Origin: Arthrobacter sp. YD4
GTDB taxonomy: Bacteria; Actinomycetota; Actinomycetes; Actinomycetales; Micrococcaceae
Assembly: GCF_030410515.1 (NCBI RefSeq)
Contig: NZ_JAUHHD010000002.1
Coordinates: 599,419 to 663,418, forward strand
Direction: 5' to 3'
DNA length: 64,000 bases
Shown: in pieces, positions 1 through 7,827 of the stretch
Layout: the number at the start of each line of letters is the position of its first letter
How positions within the stretch are numbered: the first letter of the stretch is position 1
The notes under the pieces: model-generated
What the model saw: the letters and a program-made list of their open reading frames with translations, nothing else
Told to the model about the DNA's origin: nothing
Database searches by the model: none
Program-made: the position numbers and the translations under genes

Positions 1-1588
1 CGGTGCCGGCCATGTCGGCGCGGAGTTCGGCCGGGTCGGCATCCCCACGGCCGGCGGAGTCGGCGACGTCGTCGCGGGCACTCACGCCGGGCGCAGCGGC
101 GACGCCGTTCCCGCTGCGCATCCACCCGTCCAGCAGCTCCCCGGGGAGCCCGACGGCGAGGCGCTTGCCGTCCACCTCAACGGTGATGGTGCGGCGCGCG
201 CCCTCGGGTGCGGCCGGGCTGTAGTTGGGGTCGGCCGGGATCCGGTCCGCGAAGTCCGTCTCTATCCAGCGGGTATGGACCTTCAGGGCGTCGGGGGCGG
301 TGAAATCCTCGGCGTCGAGGACGGCTCGGTGGAAGGGCAGCACGGTGGCGACGCCGGTGATCTCCAGTTCGGCGAGGGCACGGCGGGCACGGCGGATGGC
401 CTGCTGCCGGTCCGCGCCGGTGACGATCAGCTTGGCCAGGAGCGAGTCGAACTGCGGTGCCACGATCGAGCCGGCGCGCACCCCGGAATCGAGCCGGATG
501 CCCTGGCCGGTAGGGCCGTTGAAACCGGTGACGGTACCGGGAGAGGGCAGGAACCCACGGCCCACATCCTCGGCGTTGAGCCGGAATTCGAAGGCGTGGC
601 CGCGGGGTGCCGGGTCGCCGTCGAGGCCCAGCGGCTCTCCGGCGGCGATCCGGAACTGCTCCTGCACCAAGTCCACGCCGGTGGTTTCCTCGGTGACCGG
701 GTGCTCCACCTGCAGGCGGGTGTTGACCTCAAGGAAGGCCACGGTCCCGTCGGCCGCGACGAGGAACTCCACGGTCCCGGCCCCGGTGTAGCGGGCCTCC
801 CGGCAGACGGCCTTGGCGGCGTCGTAGATCTGCCGGGTCTGTTCATCGGTCAAGAACGGTGCCGGGGCCTCCTCGACCAGCTTCTGGTGGCGTCGCTGCA
901 GTGAGCAGTCGCGCGTGCCGACGACGGCCACGTTTCCGTGCGTGTCGGCGAGGATCTGGGCCTCGACGTGGCGGGGCCGGTCCAGGTACCGCTCTACGAA
1001 GCACTCGCCGCGACCGAAGGCGGCGACGGCCTCGCGGACGGCGGAATCGAAGGCCTCCTCGACCTCGTCGAGGGAGCGGACCACCTTCAGGCCGCGGCCG
1101 CCGCCGCCAAAGGCCGCCTTGATGGCCATGGGCAGGCCGTGCTCCTCGGCGAAGGCGCGGGCCTCCGCCGCTGAGCCGACCGGGCCGTCGCTGCCTGCCA
1201 CCAACGGGGCTCCGGCCCGGACCGCCGTCTCGCGGGCGGTGATCTTGTTGCCCAGCAGCAGGATGGCCTCCGGCGACGGCCCGATCCAGGTCAGCCCGGC
1301 GTCCAGGACGGCCCGGGCGAAGTCTGCATTTTCGGAGAGGAAGCCGTAGCCGGGGTGCACGGCGTCGGCGCCGGACGAGGCGGCCGCGGCGAGCAGCTTG
1401 GGGATGCTGAGGTAGGTCTCAGCCGGCGAGTTGCCGCCGAGCGCGTAGGCCTCATCGGCTGCGGAGACGTGGAGGGCGTCGGCGTCGACGTCGGCGTACA
1501 CGGCCACGGAGGCGAGCCCCGCGTCGTCGCAGGCCCGGGCTATCCGGACGGCAATCTCTCCTCGGTTGGCGATCAGGACCTTGCGCAT
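1..1588 (-). CDS. Biotin carboxylase / biotin-carrier fusion, 3' end outside window (partial)
   Basis: ATP-dependent carboxylation of biotin, as in acetyl-/propionyl-CoA carboxylase alpha chains. The protein starts [18 protein letters not shown], the classic biotin carboxylase N-terminus. It continues through the Gly-rich ATP-grasp loop ([10 protein letters not shown]), the [11 protein letters not shown] stretch and [14 protein letters not shown], which carry the catalytic Glu, Asn and Arg residues. About 529 codons are visible. After [10 protein letters not shown] the chain enters a linker and the start of what is probably a biotinyl carrier domain, cut by the window edge; no biotinyl-Lys motif is visible. 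The ATG overlaps the pxpBC stop (ATGA), so it is the last visible gene of the pxp operon. Such carboxylase genes often travel with pxpABC, but whether it acts on acetyl-CoA or another substrate cannot be told from sequence. Confidence 0.9.
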   Translation of the reverse strand, partial: MRKVLIANRGEIAVRIARACDDAGLASVAVYADVDADALHVSAADEAYALGGNSPAETYLSIPKLLAAAASSGADAVHPGYGFLSENADFARAVLDAGLTWIGPSPEAILLLGNKITARETAVRAGAPLVAGSDGPVGSAAEARAFAEEHGLPMAIKAAFGGGGRGLKVVRSLDEVEEAFDSAVREAVAAFGRGECFVERYLDRPRHVEAQILADTHGNVAVVGTRDCSLQRRHQKLVEEAPAPFLTDEQTRQIYDAAKAVCREARYTGAGTVEFLVAADGTVAFLEVNTRLQVEHPVTEETTGVDLVQEQFRIAAGEPLGLDGDPAPRGHAFEFRLNAEDVGRGFLPSPGTVTGFNGPTGQGIRLDSGVRAGSIVAPQFDSLLAKLIVTGADRQQAIRRARRALAELEITGVATVLPFHRAVLDAEDFTAPDALKVHTRWIETDFADRIPADPNYSPAAPEGARRTITVEVDGKRLAVGLPGELLDGWMRSGNGVAAAPGVSARDDVADSAGRGDADPAELRADMAGT

Positions 1589-3240
1589 CAGGAACTCACT
1601 TCTGTGTCGGAGACTGTTGGGTTGTCGCTGGCGCTGTCCCTGTCGGCCCAGCGGAAGCGGATGATTCCGCCGATCGGGACCTGCCCGGCCCGGTCAAGGT
1701 GCTCGTCGACGACGACGGCGATCACCGGATACCCGCCGGTGACGGGGTGGTCGGCCAGGAAGAGTACGGGCAGGCCCTCGGGCGGGACCTGAAGCGCACC
1801 GGAGACGGTCCCCTCGCTGGCCAGTTCCCCGTCCCGGGTGCGGCGCAGCGGCGTACCGTCCAGCCGCATGCCCACGCGGTTGGACTGCGGCTTCACGGTC
1901 CACTCCTGGGCGGTGAGGGCGTCCAGGGCGGCCTGGTCGAACCAATCCGAGCGGGGTCCGGGGACGACGTCGAGCACGGTCACGCCCTCATCGGGGAAGT
2001 CGGGCTGGATCTCGGGGTGGCCCACCACGCCCGACTCTGCGCTGCCGCCGGCGGCCAGGGCCTGCCCGGCGGCCAGGGGGGCGGGCCCGAGGCCGGCGAG
2101 CGTGTCGGTGGAGCGGCTGCCCAGCACCGGCGGGACGTCGACGCCGCCGCGCAGGGCCAGGTAGCTGCGGAACCCGCTGGCGGGGGCGCCGAGGGTCAGG
2201 GTCTCGCCGTCGAGCAGCGCGAACGGGGTGGCCATGGGCACGGTCCGGTCGGGCGCCGCGCCGTCGTCACCGGCCGTGATGGTCAGCCCGGCTGGGGCAC
2301 CGGTGACGGCGAGGACCTGGTCGCCCACGGCGCGGACCTGCAATCCCCCGGCCACCGTCTCGATCACGGCGGCGGACGCCGCGTTCCCCACCAGGCGGTT
2401 GGCCCGGCGGAGCGAGGCTCGGTCCAGGGCCCCGGCCGCGGATACGCCCAGGCCGGCGTGGCCGGTGCGGCCCAGATCCTGGATCAGGCTCTGCAGCCCG
2501 GGCGAAATGATGCGAAGTCCGGAGGAGGCTTCCTGCGCCGGTGCGTCTGCGGCCGGCGCGGATTCGGGGGTGATGTCCAGGCTTTCCCGGACCGCGCGGA
2601 ACTGGATCCGCTGGCCGGGGGCTGCGAGGGCGGGCTGGTCCCGGCTGAGGTCCCACATCCGGGCGGTGGTGTGTCCGATCAGCTGCCAGCCGCCCGGTGA
2701 ACGGCGCGGGTAGACGGCGGAGTAGGTGCCGGCCAGGGCGACGGCCCCGGCGGGGACGGCGGTGCGGGGCGAGCTGCGGCGCGGCACCTCCAAGACGCTG
2801 TCTTCGCCCAGCAGGTAACCGAAGCCCGGGGCGAACCCGGCGAAGGCCACGGTCCAAAGCTGGCCGGTGTGGGCGGCGACGACGCCGTCGGGGCCCAGCC
2901 CGGTCAGCCGGGCCACCTCGGCGAGGTCTTCGCCGTCGTACACGGTGTCGATGACCACCAGGCCGCCGTCGCGCTGGACCGGGGCGGTGAGGTCGAGTTC
3001 CGGGAGGGTGGCGGCGATGCGGCGCGCGGAGGCCGGGGAGTCGGCGGTGACCAGGACCGTCCGCGCGGCGGCCAGCACGTCCACCTGGCCGGGCAGCGGG
3101 TGTTCCTGGAGCAGCGCCTGGAGGGCCAGCACGTCTTCGGTGCCGGCGAGTTCGGCGAGGACCGCGCGCGTCCCGGCCGGGCGGACGCCGGCCACCCGGC
3201 CCGTTCCGGCCTGCAGTGCCTCCCCCGTTGTCTGGGTCAT
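1588..3240 (-). CDS. pxpBC: Fused 5-oxoprolinase subunits B and C (PxpBC, KipI-KipA)
   Basis: With PxpA this should form the ATP-dependent 5-oxoprolinase that opens pyroglutamate to glutamate. The 550-aa protein is a fusion. Residues ~1-230 are KipI/PxpB-like ([11 protein letters not shown], then [13 protein letters not shown] and [11 protein letters not shown]). From about residue 245 it is KipA/PxpC-like ([20 protein letters not shown]). In E. coli and Bacillus these are separate proteins. I chose the ATG at 3240 (MTQTTGEAL), 7 nt after the pxpA stop; an in-frame GTG lies directly before it, and a longer start would run into pxpA. No strong ribosome site is visible, so translation is probably coupled to pxpA. 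Older names for these domains are allophanate hydrolase subunits 1 and 2 or urea amidolyase-like. Confidence 0.88.
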   Translation of the reverse strand: MTQTTGEALQAGTGRVAGVRPAGTRAVLAELAGTEDVLALQALLQEHPLPGQVDVLAAARTVLVTADSPASARRIAATLPELDLTAPVQRDGGLVVIDTVYDGEDLAEVARLTGLGPDGVVAAHTGQLWTVAFAGFAPGFGYLLGEDSVLEVPRRSSPRTAVPAGAVALAGTYSAVYPRRSPGGWQLIGHTTARMWDLSRDQPALAAPGQRIQFRAVRESLDITPESAPAADAPAQEASSGLRIISPGLQSLIQDLGRTGHAGLGVSAAGALDRASLRRANRLVGNAASAAVIETVAGGLQVRAVGDQVLAVTGAPAGLTITAGDDGAAPDRTVPMATPFALLDGETLTLGAPASGFRSYLALRGGVDVPPVLGSRSTDTLAGLGPAPLAAGQALAAGGSAESGVVGHPEIQPDFPDEGVTVLDVVPGPRSDWFDQAALDALTAQEWTVKPQSNRVGMRLDGTPLRRTRDGELASEGTVSGALQVPPEGLPVLFLADHPVTGGYPVIAVVVDEHLDRAGQVPIGGIIRFRWADRDSASDNPTVSDTEVSS

Positions 3241-3247
3241 CACGGGC

Positions 3248-4021
3248 CTAGACAAACGGGGCGGTGCCGATGCCGGCGTCGTTGAGGGCGGCACGGACGG
3301 CAGCCGACATGGCCACGGCGCCGGGTGAATCGCCGTGGACGCAGATGCTTTCGGCGCGGATCTTCAGGATTGAGCCGTCGATCGCGCGGACGGCGGAGTC
3401 CGTGGCCATCCGGAGGACGTGTTCGGTGACCTCGGCGGGGTCGTGCAGGACGGCGTCCCGGCGGGTGCGCGACACCAGGGTTCCGTCGGGGTTGTAGGCG
3501 CGGTCGGCGAAGGCCTCGGTGACGGCCCGGAGACCGGCGGCCTCGGCCAGGCGCAGGACCTCGGAGCCGGGCAGCCCCAGGATGGGCAGGCCCGGGTCTA
3601 CCGACTTCACGGCGTCGACGACGGCCTTCGCCTGGGCGGTGTGCGAGACGATCGCGTTGTAGAGGCCGCCGTGGGGCTTGACATAGGTGACCTTGCCGCC
3701 TTCCGCGGCGGCGAGGGCCTGCAGCGCGCCGATCTGGTAGACGACGTCGTCCGCGAGTTCGCCCGGGTCGATGTCCACGAAGCGGCGGCCGAAGCCGGCA
3801 AGGTCGCGGTAGCCGACGTGCGCGCCGATGGTGACCCCGGCGACGACGGCGTCCCGGCAGGTCTGGCGGATCACGCTGGGGTCGCCGGCGTGGAAGCCGC
3901 AGGCGACGTTGGCGCTGGAGACGGAGCGGAACATGGCGGCGTCGTCGCCGAGGCTCCAGCGCCCGTAAGATTCGCCGACGTCGCTGTTCAGGTCAATGGT
4001 GTTCAGCCCGGTGGTGGCCAT
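3248..4021 (-). CDS. pxpA: 5-oxoprolinase subunit A (LamB/YcsF family)
   Basis: LamB/YcsF family protein of 257 aa, the PxpA subunit of bacterial 5-oxoprolinase. The family signature [11 protein letters not shown] stands at the N-terminus, followed by [20 protein letters not shown] and [10 protein letters not shown], all typical conserved blocks. The start at 4021 ([14 protein letters not shown]) is preferred over an upstream in-frame codon because GAGGATC lies at good spacing before it. It is the first gene of a leftward operon with pxpBC and the biotin carboxylase. The upstream gap holds a perfect 13-bp palindrome that may be the operon's operator. Confidence 0.92.
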   Translation of the reverse strand: MATTGLNTIDLNSDVGESYGRWSLGDDAAMFRSVSSANVACGFHAGDPSVIRQTCRDAVVAGVTIGAHVGYRDLAGFGRRFVDIDPGELADDVVYQIGALQALAAAEGGKVTYVKPHGGLYNAIVSHTAQAKAVVDAVKSVDPGLPILGLPGSEVLRLAEAAGLRAVTEAFADRAYNPDGTLVSRTRRDAVLHDPAEVTEHVLRMATDSAVRAIDGSILKIRAESICVHGDSPGAVAMSAAVRAALNDAGIGTAPFV

Positions 4022-4074
4022 GTGTGATCCTCGTCTCAAGGTTGCTTCCTACCTAGGATGCACCATGAATGAGG

Positions 4075-4087
4075 ATTGTTCAACAAT
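4075..4087. promoter_or_regulatory. Perfect palindrome ATTGTTCAACAAT upstream of pxpA
   Basis: ATTGTT-C-AACAAT is an exact inverted repeat, 54 nt upstream of the pxpA ATG in the only gap from which the pxp operon can be transcribed. Half-sites of this size and symmetry are typical of GntR-type or similar dimeric repressors. No regulator of that class is encoded in the window, so the binding protein is unknown. Confidence 0.5.
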
Positions 4088-4099
4088 TTTCTATGCGGG

Positions 4100-4837
4100 T
4101 TAGCGCTTTCCCTTTTTGCGGGAGCCCTTGCCCCGGCCCTTGTCCGGGTTCGGGGCGTAGCGCTGGGCAACCTTGGGCTGCTTCACGGCCGGTCCGCGGC
4201 GGTCCGGCTTGGGCGCCCGCTTGGGCTTCTCCTGCTGGGCAGAGGGCTGCCGGGAACTGGCGGCGGTGCGTCCTCGGACAATCCCGATGAACTCCTCGAT
4301 CACCTCGTCCGTGGACTCGCTGGGCCAAGCCAGGGCGATCTGCGTGACGGGAGCTCCGGTGAGACGCCGGGCGACGGTGTCCTTGACGCTGAAGTGCCGC
4401 GCCACGGACATCGGCAGGATCACCAGCCCGGCGCCGGAGGCTACCACCTGCAGGGCGGGTTCGGCACCGCCGAGGTCGGCCACGTCCAGGAACGTCTCGG
4501 CGGACAGGTCCTCCAGTGCCACCTCCTCGAAGAGGGAGATTTCGTGGCCCTTGGGCGCCACCACCACGGGCTGTTCCTCGTAGAGCGGGATGACACTAAG
4601 GCCCTCTCGGTCCACCGGCAGGCGGACGAAGCTCAGGTCCGCGGAGCCGTCGCGCAGGACGGCGAGCTGGGCGGCGTCGTCGGTCATAAAGGAGCCCAGC
4701 GGCACGTCCGGCATCCGCTCCTCCCAGCGGCGGATCCATTTGCCGGGCGTCACCCCGGCCACGTAGGCGAAGCGCAGCTCCCGGGGCTGGGGCGCGGACT
4801 CGTCATGGGGCTGGGTGGTTTCTTCTGCTGCGGGCAC
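4100..4837 (-). CDS. LysR-type substrate-binding domain protein without DNA-binding domain
   Basis: A 245-aa protein matching only the effector-binding half of LysR-type regulators: ELRFAYVAGVTPGKWIRRW, then DLSFVRLPVD, VVVAPKGHEISLF, and SGAGLVILPMSVARHF. The usual N-terminal helix-turn-helix is absent; the preferred start is GTG at 4837 (VPAAEETTQPHDE). Upstream in-frame codons only extend it across the promoter of the divergent gene. The C-terminus (~55 residues) is very basic and disordered, ending in GKGRGKGSRKKGKR, which suggests binding to nucleic acid or another anionic partner. It lies divergent from a DUF5997 gene, an arrangement I recall from other actinobacteria. Function unknown; a sensor or co-regulator is the likeliest role. 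Confidence 0.75.
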   Translation of the reverse strand: MPAAEETTQPHDESAPQPRELRFAYVAGVTPGKWIRRWEERMPDVPLGSFMTDDAAQLAVLRDGSADLSFVRLPVDREGLSVIPLYEEQPVVVAPKGHEISLFEEVALEDLSAETFLDVADLGGAEPALQVVASGAGLVILPMSVARHFSVKDTVARRLTGAPVTQIALAWPSESTDEVIEEFIGIVRGRTAASSRQPSAQQEKPKRAPKPDRRGPAVKQPKVAQRYAPNPDKGRGKGSRKKGKR

Positions 4838-4958
4838 AGCTTCACAGTACCGCCCGGGCCTCCGGCGCGCGGGGGCGGCACCGGGGTCTATCCCGGCGTC
4901 GCTCCCGGGAGTGGGTGCATTGGTGCCCCGCGGGCACGCCGACCGATACCCTTTAACC

Positions 4959-5357
4959 ATGACCTCTGCAAACTCCCAGTCCATGAAGCCGGCCACCGTT
5001 GCCAAGAAACTTGGCATCTACCTGCCCGCCACGCCCCAGGAGTTCCAGGATTCGGTCATTACCCGTGAGGAATTCGCCGAGCTCCAGGCCAATCCGCCGG
5101 AGTGGCTGGCCGAACTGCGCCGCAACGGCCCGCACCCGCGTCCCGTGGTCGCGCAGAAGCTCAACGTCTCGATCAGCGGCCTGGCCCGCGGCGGCGTCGA
5201 GGAAGCGCTGACGACGGCGGAAATCACCGCGCTGCTGCAGGCTCCCCCGGCCTGGCTGGTGTCCGAGCGTGCCACCCACGCCGCCGTCCGCGCCGAGGCC
5301 CAGCGGGTCAAGGACGAGGCGGCGAAGAAGGCCGCCAAGAAGGCCCGCACCGAGTAG
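4959..5357 (+). CDS. DUF5997 family protein
   Basis: Small conserved actinobacterial protein of 132 aa, recognised from MTSANSQSMKPATVAKKLGIYLPATPQEF. It is built from two similar halves. KPATVAKKLGI...TREEFAELQANPPEWLAELR resembles RPVVAQKLNV...TTAEITALLQAPPAWLVSER, so the gene looks like an internal duplication of a ~50-residue module. The C-terminus is Lys/Ala-rich (KDEAAKKAAKKART). The ATG at 4959 follows an AT-rich patch (taccctttaacc) and leaves about 120 nt to the divergent LysR-domain gene. No enzyme motif is visible. The module reads like a small helical DNA-binding or adaptor fold, but this is a guess. Confidence 0.75.
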   Translation: MTSANSQSMKPATVAKKLGIYLPATPQEFQDSVITREEFAELQANPPEWLAELRRNGPHPRPVVAQKLNVSISGLARGGVEEALTTAEITALLQAPPAWLVSERATHAAVRAEAQRVKDEAAKKAAKKARTE

Positions 5358-5384
5358 GACCTCCGCCGGAGGAGACAGCCCGTC

Positions 5385-5762
5385 TCAGTCCTGGTGCAGC
5401 TGGACGTAGTTCCCGCAGCCGTCATCGAGGATGGCCGTGGTGCCGCCGGGACCGTCGGAGGGCTCGGTCAGGAACATGACGCCCTTGGCCGTGAGCCGCT
5501 CGTACTCCGCCCGCACATCCGGCACCCCGAACACGATCGCGGGCAGCCCGGCGTCGTGCACGGCGTTCATGTAGGAGGCGCCGATCGGGTTGTCGCTGGG
5601 TTCCAGCAGAAGCCCCACCGTGGCCGCACCCTGGGGGTCCTTGATGATGTAGAGATTGTGCTCCGGCATGGCCATCATGGTCTCGAAGCCGAGAATGCCG
5701 GTGTAGAACTCGTGGGCCGCGGCCGGGTCCTTGACATGGATACTGCACATTTTCAGTCGCAT
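5385..5762 (-). CDS. VOC (glyoxalase/bleomycin resistance) family protein
   Basis: A 125-aa protein of the vicinal oxygen chelate fold, starting MRLKMCSIHVKDPAAAHEFYTGILGF, the standard first beta-alpha-beta-beta module. The second module contains PAIVFGVPDVRAEYERLTAKGV and ends in LDDGCGNYVQLHQ, with the C-terminal Glu/Gln metal-ligand position occupied by Gln. The first module carries a potential metal-ligand His in SIHVKD. It is a stand-alone gene, tail-to-tail with the DUF5997 gene. The substrate cannot be deduced; such proteins range from lyases and dioxygenases to drug binders. Confidence 0.85.
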   Translation of the reverse strand: MRLKMCSIHVKDPAAAHEFYTGILGFETMMAMPEHNLYIIKDPQGAATVGLLLEPSDNPIGASYMNAVHDAGLPAIVFGVPDVRAEYERLTAKGVMFLTEPSDGPGGTTAILDDGCGNYVQLHQD

Positions 5763-5909
5763 GGGCCCTAGGCTACGCGGCGGCCGCCGCCCTGGGAACG
5801 GGTGCAAGCGGCCCCGCCCGGGACTTTGCGCCATTGACGGCCCGGCCCGGATGACCTGCAATGGAAGGAGCGGAACGCACCCGCCCGGGGGTTCCGCGGG
5901 AGGTGCGCG

Positions 5910-6563
5910 ATGCCGTTTCCTGCAATCTTTGCCGTGACGGGGCTGTGGCAGTTGCTGGCCCTGACGCTGGTGGTGGCCGTGGGCGCCGCCGGGTCCGCCG
6001 CTCTGGCCCGCAAGCACCACGCCGACCCCGCGCCCCTCCCCGACTCCGTCTTCTGGGACGTCTTCGCCGGTGTGGCCGTGGTGGCGCCCGCGGTCCTGCT
6101 GGGCGCCCTCGCCTCGCCCGCGGCGGGTCTGATGCTCGCCGCCGTCGCCATAGCTTCGGCGGTGGCCAGCTTCCGCTGGACCCCGGCGTTCCTGTGCCGG
6201 CAGCGGATGAGGCAGGACGGCAGGCGGGCGACGGCTGAGTACGCGGCAGCCGCGGCCCGGCACGGAGAGGTGCTGGCCCGCTGGCAGCGCTACGAGCTGG
6301 ATCCGGCCCTCTGCATCGACTACCCGCAGCTCAGCGACGCCCGGCACCCGGAGACCTCTGCCCTGTTCAAGGCCATGCGGCGGGCAGAACTGCTGCGGCC
6401 CGTTGCGGGTCGCGGCGGGAGCGCAGGTCCCGGCGGGCCTACCCGGGCGGACGGACCCAGTTACAGCGACGCCGTGGCGCGGCTGGAAACCGCCCTGGCC
6501 GAGGCCGAGCGTTCCGCCGGTGCACTCGGCCAGCCACGGCTTTCACCAGGGAGTGCGCAATGA
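5910..6563 (+). CDS. Two-TM membrane protein of unknown function
   Basis: A 217-aa protein I do not recognise. Two or three hydrophobic segments occupy about residues 8-30 and 45-80 (LWQLLALTLVVAVGAAG, then VAVVAPAVLLGALASPAAGLML). A cytoplasmic Ala/Arg-rich, partly helical tail follows (AEYAAAAARHGEVLARWQRYE, and YSDAVARLETALAEAER near the end). There is no signal-peptide cleavage site, so it probably stays in the membrane with the tail inside. Its stop overlaps the start of the next gene (ATGA), so the two are co-translated; the link to a nucleotide-binding reductase is unexplained. Confidence 0.7.
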   Translation: MPFPAIFAVTGLWQLLALTLVVAVGAAGSAALARKHHADPAPLPDSVFWDVFAGVAVVAPAVLLGALASPAAGLMLAAVAIASAVASFRWTPAFLCRQRMRQDGRRATAEYAAAAARHGEVLARWQRYELDPALCIDYPQLSDARHPETSALFKAMRRAELLRPVAGRGGSAGPGGPTRADGPSYSDAVARLETALAEAERSAGALGQPRLSPGSAQ

Positions 6564-7198
6564 CAGACATCACCATCATCGGCAGCGGCAATATGGCCCG
6601 GGCCATCGGGCTGAGAGCGGCAGCGGCCGGGGAATCCATCCAGATCCTGGACCGCAGCCCGGACAACGCGGCCCGGCTGGCGGCGGAGCTCGGCGGGGAC
6701 ACCACGTCCGGCAGCCTGGGCGACGTCACCGAGGGCGACATCGTTGTCCTGGCGCTGTACTTCGAGCCGGCCAAGGAGGTGGCGGCGCACTACGGGGACA
6801 CCCTCAGCGGCAAGACCGTGGTGGAGATCAGCAACCCGGTGAACATGGAGACCGGGGACTCGCTTCTGGTGGAGCCCGGCACCTCGGCGGCGGAGGAGGT
6901 GGCCCGGCTGCTGCCCGGCGCCCGGGTGGTGAAGGCCTTCAACACAACCTTTGCCGGGCCCCTGGCGGAGGGGTCGGTAGGCGGCCGGCAACTGGACGTG
7001 TTCATCGCCTCCGACTCGGAGCAGGCCCGCAACGAGGTGGCATCCTTTGCCGCCAAGGCAGGCCTCCGGCCACTGCAGGTCGGCGCTCTCCGGCACGCCC
7101 GCGAGCTGGAGGGGATCCAACTGCTGATGATCGGGCTGCAGATGAATCCGGCCTACGAATCCTTCAACTGGCAGACGGCGCTAAACGTCATCGACTAA
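6560..7198 (+). CDS. NADPH-dependent F420 reductase family oxidoreductase
   Basis: A 212-aa Rossmann protein of the F420H2:NADP oxidoreductase/NADP-binding family. It starts MTDITIIGSGNMARAIGLRA, where the GxGxxA dinucleotide loop is seen, followed by QILDRSPDNAARLAAEL. Later come VVEISNPVNMETGD and ARVVKAFNTTFAG, both characteristic of this family. Length fits. Many actinobacterial members are annotated as F420 reductases without proof, and no other F420 gene lies in this window. The ATG overlaps the upstream stop, and a strong hairpin terminator follows the gene. Confidence 0.85.
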   Translation: MTDITIIGSGNMARAIGLRAAAAGESIQILDRSPDNAARLAAELGGDTTSGSLGDVTEGDIVVLALYFEPAKEVAAHYGDTLSGKTVVEISNPVNMETGDSLLVEPGTSAAEEVARLLPGARVVKAFNTTFAGPLAEGSVGGRQLDVFIASDSEQARNEVASFAAKAGLRPLQVGALRHARELEGIQLLMIGLQMNPAYESFNWQTALNVID

Positions 7199-7216
7199 GA
7201 GGCAAGAGACGCAAAC

Positions 7217-7258
7217 GACGGCGGGCGGCCCGATCATCAGACCGGACCGCCCGCCGTC
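7217..7258. terminator. Bidirectional hairpin terminator
   Basis: A perfect 12-bp stem, GACGGCGGGCGG (7217-7228) with CCGCCCGCCGTC (7247-7258), sits between two convergent genes. There is no clear U-tract on either side, so termination may depend on stem strength alone. Confidence 0.7.
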
Positions 7259-7278
7259 GCGGTTCGGGGCCGTAAGGG

Positions 7279-7761
7279 CTACAGCTCGACGGTGCCGCTC
7301 TCGCCCACGCTCATCCGGCTGTTGGTGACCTTGGACTTGACCCACTGCAGCACGGTGGCCGCGGTGCCGCCTGGGCTGGTCCAGTACTCGGCGGAGTCCG
7401 AGTCGACCCGGAGCAGGACCACGCCGGGGGTTCCCGGACCGTCCGGGAACCAGGCCTCGACGGCCTGGTTCCAGCGGTCGCGGATCGCCTGGCGGTCGGT
7501 GACGATCTCCGCGGTCCCGGCCACGGAGACCCACTCGGTGCCCTTGCCGAAGGAGACGTTCACGGCGGGGTTGGCCTTGACGTGGGCCACCTGGGAGGTG
7601 TCCTGCGACGTGAAGAACCACATGTCGCCGTCGTTCTCCACGTCCTGGACCGCCAGCGGACGGCTGACCAGGGCGTTCTTTTCGTTGATGGTGGTGAACA
7701 TTCCGATCCGGGAATGGTTGATGATGTCCGTCACCTTGCTGATGTCCTGCGCGTCCGACAT
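7279..7761 (-). CDS. Pyridoxamine 5'-phosphate oxidase-family protein (general stress protein 26-like)
   Basis: A 160-aa flavin-fold protein: FTTINEKNALVSRPLAVQDVENDGDMWFFTSQDTS is the split-barrel core, continuing through VNVSFGKGTEWVSVAGTAEIV and VEAWFPDGPGTPGVVLLRV. This matches the GSP26/YzzA branch rather than biosynthetic PdxH, which is longer and carries substrate-binding Arg residues not found here. It probably binds FMN or F420; the reaction is unknown. It is a single leftward gene, with AAGACGAGGTGAG before its ATG acting as ribosome site. Confidence 0.85.
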   Translation of the reverse strand: MSDAQDISKVTDIINHSRIGMFTTINEKNALVSRPLAVQDVENDGDMWFFTSQDTSQVAHVKANPAVNVSFGKGTEWVSVAGTAEIVTDRQAIRDRWNQAVEAWFPDGPGTPGVVLLRVDSDSAEYWTSPGGTAATVLQWVKSKVTNSRMSVGESGTVEL

Positions 7762-7827
7762 GTGCTCACCTCGTCTTGAGAAGTCCGGAGGGAAGTCCTC
7801 CTGCCGCCAGCCTATTGATAAGGGTGC

